Assembly (NCBI GenBank): GCA_007123515.1
Contig: SKKY01000118.1
Span: 1 to 8,663 of the forward strand
Direction: 5' to 3'
Source of the DNA: Clostridia bacterium
GTDB taxonomy: Bacteria; Bacillota; Peptococcia; Peptococcales; SKKY01
DNA length: 8,663 bases
The notes beneath the pieces were generated by a model that did no database searches, had not been told where the DNA came from, and saw only the letters and a list, made by a program, of their open reading frames with translations. This document shows positions 6,594 to 8,663 of this stretch, piece by piece. Every line of letters starts with the position of its first letter. Within the stretch, counting starts at the first letter, position 1. Position numbers and translations under genes: made by a program.

Positions 6594-7895
6594 ATGTTAC
6601 AAAAAGCCGCATTTTTTACATTGGGATGCAAAGTCAATCAAACCGAAACCGAAGCTGCTGAAGGCATGTTTGAAGACGCCGGATTTGAAATGGTTGATTT
6701 TAGTGAAATCGCGGATGTCTATGTGATTAATACCTGTACGGTTACATCCTCAGCGGATAGAAAATCGAGACAAATGATTCGCAGGGCCCGGCAACACGGG
6801 CAAACCCGAAATAATACGGTCATTGTGATGGGTTGTTACGCACAGTCATCATCTGATGAAATTTTAGAAAAGCTTGATGTGGATCTGGTTATTGGTAACA
6901 CACACCGAGCCTTACTTGTTGACTATCTCAGGCAATACCAGCAAGACGGTATAAAAAAAGTATACGTTGATGATATTATGAAAGAAAAAGAGTTTGAGAA
7001 AATAAAAAGTAAAAGGCGTATCAGGCGAACGCGCGCTTTTCTAAAAATTCAGGAGGGCTGTCAGCAGTTTTGCAGCTACTGCATCATTCCCTATACCCGG
7101 GGCCCGATACGAAGCATGCTTCCGGATGAGGTATGTCATGAAGTGGCGGAGCTTGAAAATCAGGGGTTTAAAGAAGTCGTTCTGACAGGCATCCATATCG
7201 GATCGTACGGGTTAGATCATAAAAAAGGATATCTTCTTCCTGATTTGATTCGAGACATCTTAAAAAAGACAGAATCTATCAGAGTCAGAATCAGCTCAAT
7301 TGAGCCTACCGAAGTGACAGAAGCATTGCTTAGTCTGATTGCCAAAGAAGAAAGAATATGTGATCATCTCCATATTCCGCTGCAAAGCGGTGATGACATG
7401 ATTTTAAAAAAAATGAATCGTCCGTATGATACGGATTTTTATCGAAAGGTAATGACCATGGCCAGAAGCTATATGCCCGATATAGCTATTACGACTGATA
7501 TTATGGTCGGCTTTCCTTTTGAAGAGGAAAGTCATGCCCGGCATACACTGGCATTTGCAAAAGAGATGAACTTTAGCGATGTTCATGTATTTGCGTATTC
7601 ACCAAGAGACAATACACCGGCAAGCACGTATAAGCATCAGGTGCCTAAGCAGGAAAAAGAAAAGCGCAGTGCAGAATTGATCGAGTTGGCACGCCAGATG
7701 AAGCACAGCTATATGGAATTGTTTATTAACCATCCTGTGCAGGTTCTTTTTGAACAGGAACATGCGGAGAAAGCCGAAGGCCATACCTCCAAGTATCTTA
7801 AAGTGATGGTTTATGAACCGGTTGCAAAAAATGAGTACCGGACGGTGCTGCCGGAAAAAATAGAAAATGAGATGCTGATTGGAAAAATTTTGTAA
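6594..7895 (+). CDS. mtaB: tRNA (N6-threonylcarbamoyladenosine-37-C2)-methylthiotransferase MtaB
   Basis: MtaB is a radical SAM enzyme with two iron-sulfur clusters that converts t6A37 to ms2t6A37 in tRNAs reading ANN codons. The 433-aa protein has an N-terminal UPF0004 domain with three cluster-binding cysteines: C12 (TLGCKVNQTETEA), C48 (NTCTVT) and C81 (MGCYAQ). The radical SAM motif CQQFCSYC has cysteines at 156, 160 and 163, followed by IIPYTRGPIRS. Later blocks (HLHIPLQSGDD, TDIMVGFPFE, VHVFAYSPRDNTPA) are typical. The LGCKVNQTE start and CQQFCSYC favour MtaB over MiaB or RimO. ATG 6594 is chosen because GGGGTGA (6583-6589) lies four bases before it; ATG 6573 would overlap rsmE and lacks this spacing. 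It is the last gene of the dnaJ cluster, and no convincing terminator follows. Confidence 0.95.
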   Translation: MLQKAAFFTLGCKVNQTETEAAEGMFEDAGFEMVDFSEIADVYVINTCTVTSSADRKSRQMIRRARQHGQTRNNTVIVMGCYAQSSSDEILEKLDVDLVIGNTHRALLVDYLRQYQQDGIKKVYVDDIMKEKEFEKIKSKRRIRRTRAFLKIQEGCQQFCSYCIIPYTRGPIRSMLPDEVCHEVAELENQGFKEVVLTGIHIGSYGLDHKKGYLLPDLIRDILKKTESIRVRISSIEPTEVTEALLSLIAKEERICDHLHIPLQSGDDMILKKMNRPYDTDFYRKVMTMARSYMPDIAITTDIMVGFPFEEESHARHTLAFAKEMNFSDVHVFAYSPRDNTPASTYKHQVPKQEKEKRSAELIELARQMKHSYMELFINHPVQVLFEQEHAEKAEGHTSKYLKVMVYEPVAKNEYRTVLPEKIENEMLIGKIL

Positions 7896-7900
7896 AGACA

Positions 7901-7930
7901 CTGTCATTTTTTTATCAAAAAAGATAAAAT
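7901..7930 (+). promoter_or_regulatory. Possible promoter of hinT
   Basis: CTGTCA (7901-7906, 4/6 match to the -35), an 18-nt spacer and TAAAAT (7925-7930, 5/6 match to the -10) lie in the 67-nt gap between mtaB and hinT. A short A/T inverted repeat (TTTTATC 7910-7916 and GATAAAA 7923-7929) falls within the spacer and -10. No clear terminator separates hinT from mtaB, so read-through may also supply it. Confidence 0.4.
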
Positions 7931-7962
7931 ACATGTAACAGTAACGAACGGGAGGTGAAATT

Positions 7963-8304
7963 ATGGATTGTGTTTTTTGCAGTATCGCAGAAAAAAAGAT
8001 TCCTAGTTCGATTGTTTATGAAGATGATCAAGTCGTGGCTTTTCATGATATCCATCCGGAGGCTCCGGTGCATATTCTGATTATTCCTAAAAAGCATATT
8101 CAGTCTCTGGCCCTCATTGCCGAAGAAAACAAAGAATTGATGGCAGGTATCCTCTATGCTGCTGCAAATATTGCAAAAGAGCAGGGAATAGAAGAGAACG
8201 GTTATCGGGTTGTGACCAATATAGGGAACGATGGCGGGCAAACAGTGGGGCACCTTCATTTCCACCTGCTTGGCGGAAGAAGTATGAAGTGGCCTCCGGG
8301 TTAA
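7963..8304 (+). CDS. hinT: HIT-family protein HinT (purine nucleoside phosphoramidate hydrolase type)
   Basis: This is a small cytoplasmic histidine-triad protein of 113 aa, the normal length for bacterial HinT/PKCI-type proteins. It starts MDCVFCSIAEKKIPSSIVYED, with the CxxC pair seen in many zinc-binding members of this branch. The middle shows AFHDIHPEAPVHILIIPKKHI. The catalytic triad is GHLHFHLLGG (H97, H99, H101), with H99 expected to be the nucleophile, and the C-terminus is RSMKWPPG. Members of this family hydrolyse adenosine phosphoramidates and aminoacyl-adenylates; the true cellular substrate is not known from the sequence. The ribosome binding site GGGAGGTGA (7950-7958) is strong and ends four bases before ATG 7963. 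The gene lies between mtaB and rpsU, a position often seen in Clostridia. Confidence 0.95.
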   Translation: MDCVFCSIAEKKIPSSIVYEDDQVVAFHDIHPEAPVHILIIPKKHIQSLALIAEENKELMAGILYAAANIAKEQGIEENGYRVVTNIGNDGGQTVGHLHFHLLGGRSMKWPPG

Positions 8305-8320
8305 GTAAAAATAACCAGAC

Positions 8321-8349
8321 TTGTAAGAAACGAAAATATTTTGTATAAT
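8321..8349 (+). promoter_or_regulatory. Promoter of rpsU-yqeY
   Basis: TTGTAA (8321-8326, 4/6 match), exactly 17 nt, then a perfect TATAAT (8344-8349) form a good sigma-A promoter in the 90-nt gap after hinT. The predicted start is near 8356, giving a leader of about 39 nt before rpsU. No terminator is visible between the hinT stop and this promoter. Confidence 0.75.
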
Positions 8350-8369
8350 GGAACAAGCTTTAAGTACCT

Positions 8370-8396
8370 TTAGCACTCGAGGGGAGGGAATGTAAT
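8370..8396 (+). promoter_or_regulatory. CIRCE-like element over the rpsU translation start (tentative)
   Basis: TTAGCACTC (8370-8378) is identical to the left arm of the true CIRCE at 161-169. After the canonical 9-nt spacer, which contains GGGGAGG, comes GAATGTAAT (8388-8396), matching the right-arm consensus at 5 of 9 positions (7 of 8 if one base is deleted). It starts about 14 nt after the predicted rpsU transcription start and spans the Shine-Dalgarno sequence and part of the start codon. It may be a degenerate HrcA site or a chance half-site. Confidence 0.25.
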
Positions 8397-8571
8397 GTCT
8401 GAAGTAGTAGTAGGAAAAAATGAAACTCTTGATAGTGCTTTGAAAAGATTTAAAAGAAATTGCCAAAAGTCCGGAGTCTTATCAGAGTGGCGCAAAAGAC
8501 AACACTATGAAAAACCTAGTGTGAAGCGTAAACTCAAAGAAGCAGCTAGGAAAAAAAAGAAAAAGAATTAA
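8395..8571 (+). CDS. rpsU: 30S ribosomal protein bS21
   Basis: bS21 is a small basic protein of the 30S platform, close to the anti-Shine-Dalgarno end of 16S rRNA, and it takes part in translation initiation. The 58-aa product begins MSEVVVGKNETLDSALKRFKR, followed by NCQKSGVLSEWRKRQHYEKPSV and a Lys/Arg-rich tail ending ARKKKKKN. The RKRQHYEKPSVKRKLKEAARKK stretch is diagnostic. The ORF is short but complete, with a strong GGGGAGGG site (8381-8388) seven or fewer bases before ATG 8395. An ATG at 8390 is directly followed by TAA and cannot be the start. The gene has its own promoter and is followed by yqeY, whose ribosome binding site overlaps its stop, matching the conserved rpsU-yqeY pair in Firmicutes. 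A CIRCE-like sequence overlaps its start region. Confidence 0.97.
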   Translation: MSEVVVGKNETLDSALKRFKRNCQKSGVLSEWRKRQHYEKPSVKRKLKEAARKKKKKN

Positions 8572-8581
8572 GGTGATTAAA

Positions 8582-8663
8582 GTGTCGTTGCAAGAAAAAC
8601 TTATAAATGATATGAAACAGGCAATGCGCGATAAAGAGAGTGGAAAGCTTAGACTTTCTGTAA
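8582..8663 (+). CDS. yqeY: GatB/YqeY domain-containing protein, N-terminal part
   Basis: The first 27 codons are present, from GTG 8582 to the window end; the gene continues beyond. The visible residues begin MSLQEKLINDMKQAMRDKES and then GKLRLSV, which matches the start of YqeY-family proteins ('msL.e.l..dmk.AMk.ke..kL..iRm'). The family shares a C-terminal helical domain with the GatB subunit of the tRNA amidotransferase and is thought to be tRNA-related, but its role is not well defined. The ribosome binding site AAGGTGA (8570-8576) overlaps the rpsU stop and lies five bases before the GTG, so cotranscription with rpsU is likely. The identification rests on a short N-terminus plus very conserved synteny. 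Confidence 0.88.
   Translation, partial: MSLQEKLINDMKQAMRDKESGKLRLSV

Noticed and set aside
7897..7917. GAC-ACT-GTC followed by a T run after mtaB, considered as a terminator
   Set aside because: The stem is only 3 bp with a triloop, far too weak for an intrinsic terminator.
7599..7934. Minus-strand ORF of 111 codons antisense to the 3' end of mtaB
   Set aside because: It is a shadow of mtaB, with a Phe/His-rich composition and no recognisable motif.
8390..8395. Start-stop element ATG-TAA directly before the rpsU ATG
   Set aside because: The Shine-Dalgarno sequence is only about two bases from this ATG, too close for efficient initiation; it is most likely incidental to the A/T-rich start region.
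7915..8466. Long minus-strand ORF of 183 codons covering all of hinT and the start of rpsU
   Set aside because: It is antisense to two clearly conserved genes, has a Phe/Ser/His-rich unlikely composition, crosses the rpsU promoter and ribosome binding site, and resembles no known family.

Overview
The window carries a heat-shock chaperone locus followed by ribosome and tRNA maintenance genes, all on the + strand. Order: hemW (3' end) - hrcA - grpE - dnaK - [terminator, promoter] - dnaJ - prmA - rsmE - mtaB - hinT - rpsU - yqeY (5' end). This order, the CIRCE/HrcA control, the 613-aa Firmicutes-type DnaK and the strong AGGAGG-type ribosome binding sites point to a low-to-mid GC Gram-positive bacterium, most likely of class Clostridia. 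Genus cannot be fixed from the sequence alone.

Region 1 (1-3715), CIRCE-controlled chaperone unit: hemW ends at 117. Four bases later a sigma-A-like promoter begins, followed by a perfect CIRCE operator (161-187). The unit is hrcA (repressor), grpE (nucleotide exchange factor) and dnaK (Hsp70). It closes with a strong intrinsic terminator after dnaK (stem 3685-3715). A weaker promoter-like pair lies just before dnaK.

Region 2 (3716-7895), dnaJ unit: a new promoter with a perfect TATAAT starts a tight cluster of dnaJ (Hsp40), prmA (ribosomal protein L11 methyltransferase), rsmE (16S rRNA m3U1498 methyltransferase) and mtaB (tRNA ms2t6A37 methylthiotransferase). Junctions are very close: ribosome binding sites overlap preceding stop codons, and prmA/rsmE overlap by ATGA. 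No CIRCE precedes dnaJ, so it appears uncoupled, at least partly, from HrcA control of dnaK.

Region 3 (7896-8663): hinT (HIT-family nucleotide hydrolase), then rpsU (ribosomal protein bS21, 58 aa) behind its own good promoter, then the start of yqeY (GatB/YqeY family), whose ribosome binding site overlaps the rpsU stop.

This is mostly a conserved housekeeping region, and I see no mobile element, CRISPR array, RNA gene or novel system. The most interesting non-coding signal is in the rpsU leader: an exact left CIRCE half-site followed, at the canonical 9-nt spacing, by a degenerate right half. It spans the Shine-Dalgarno sequence and part of the start codon. No intergenic stretch exceeds 300 bases; the longest (dnaK-dnaJ, 116 nt) is filled by a terminator, a promoter and a ribosome binding site.
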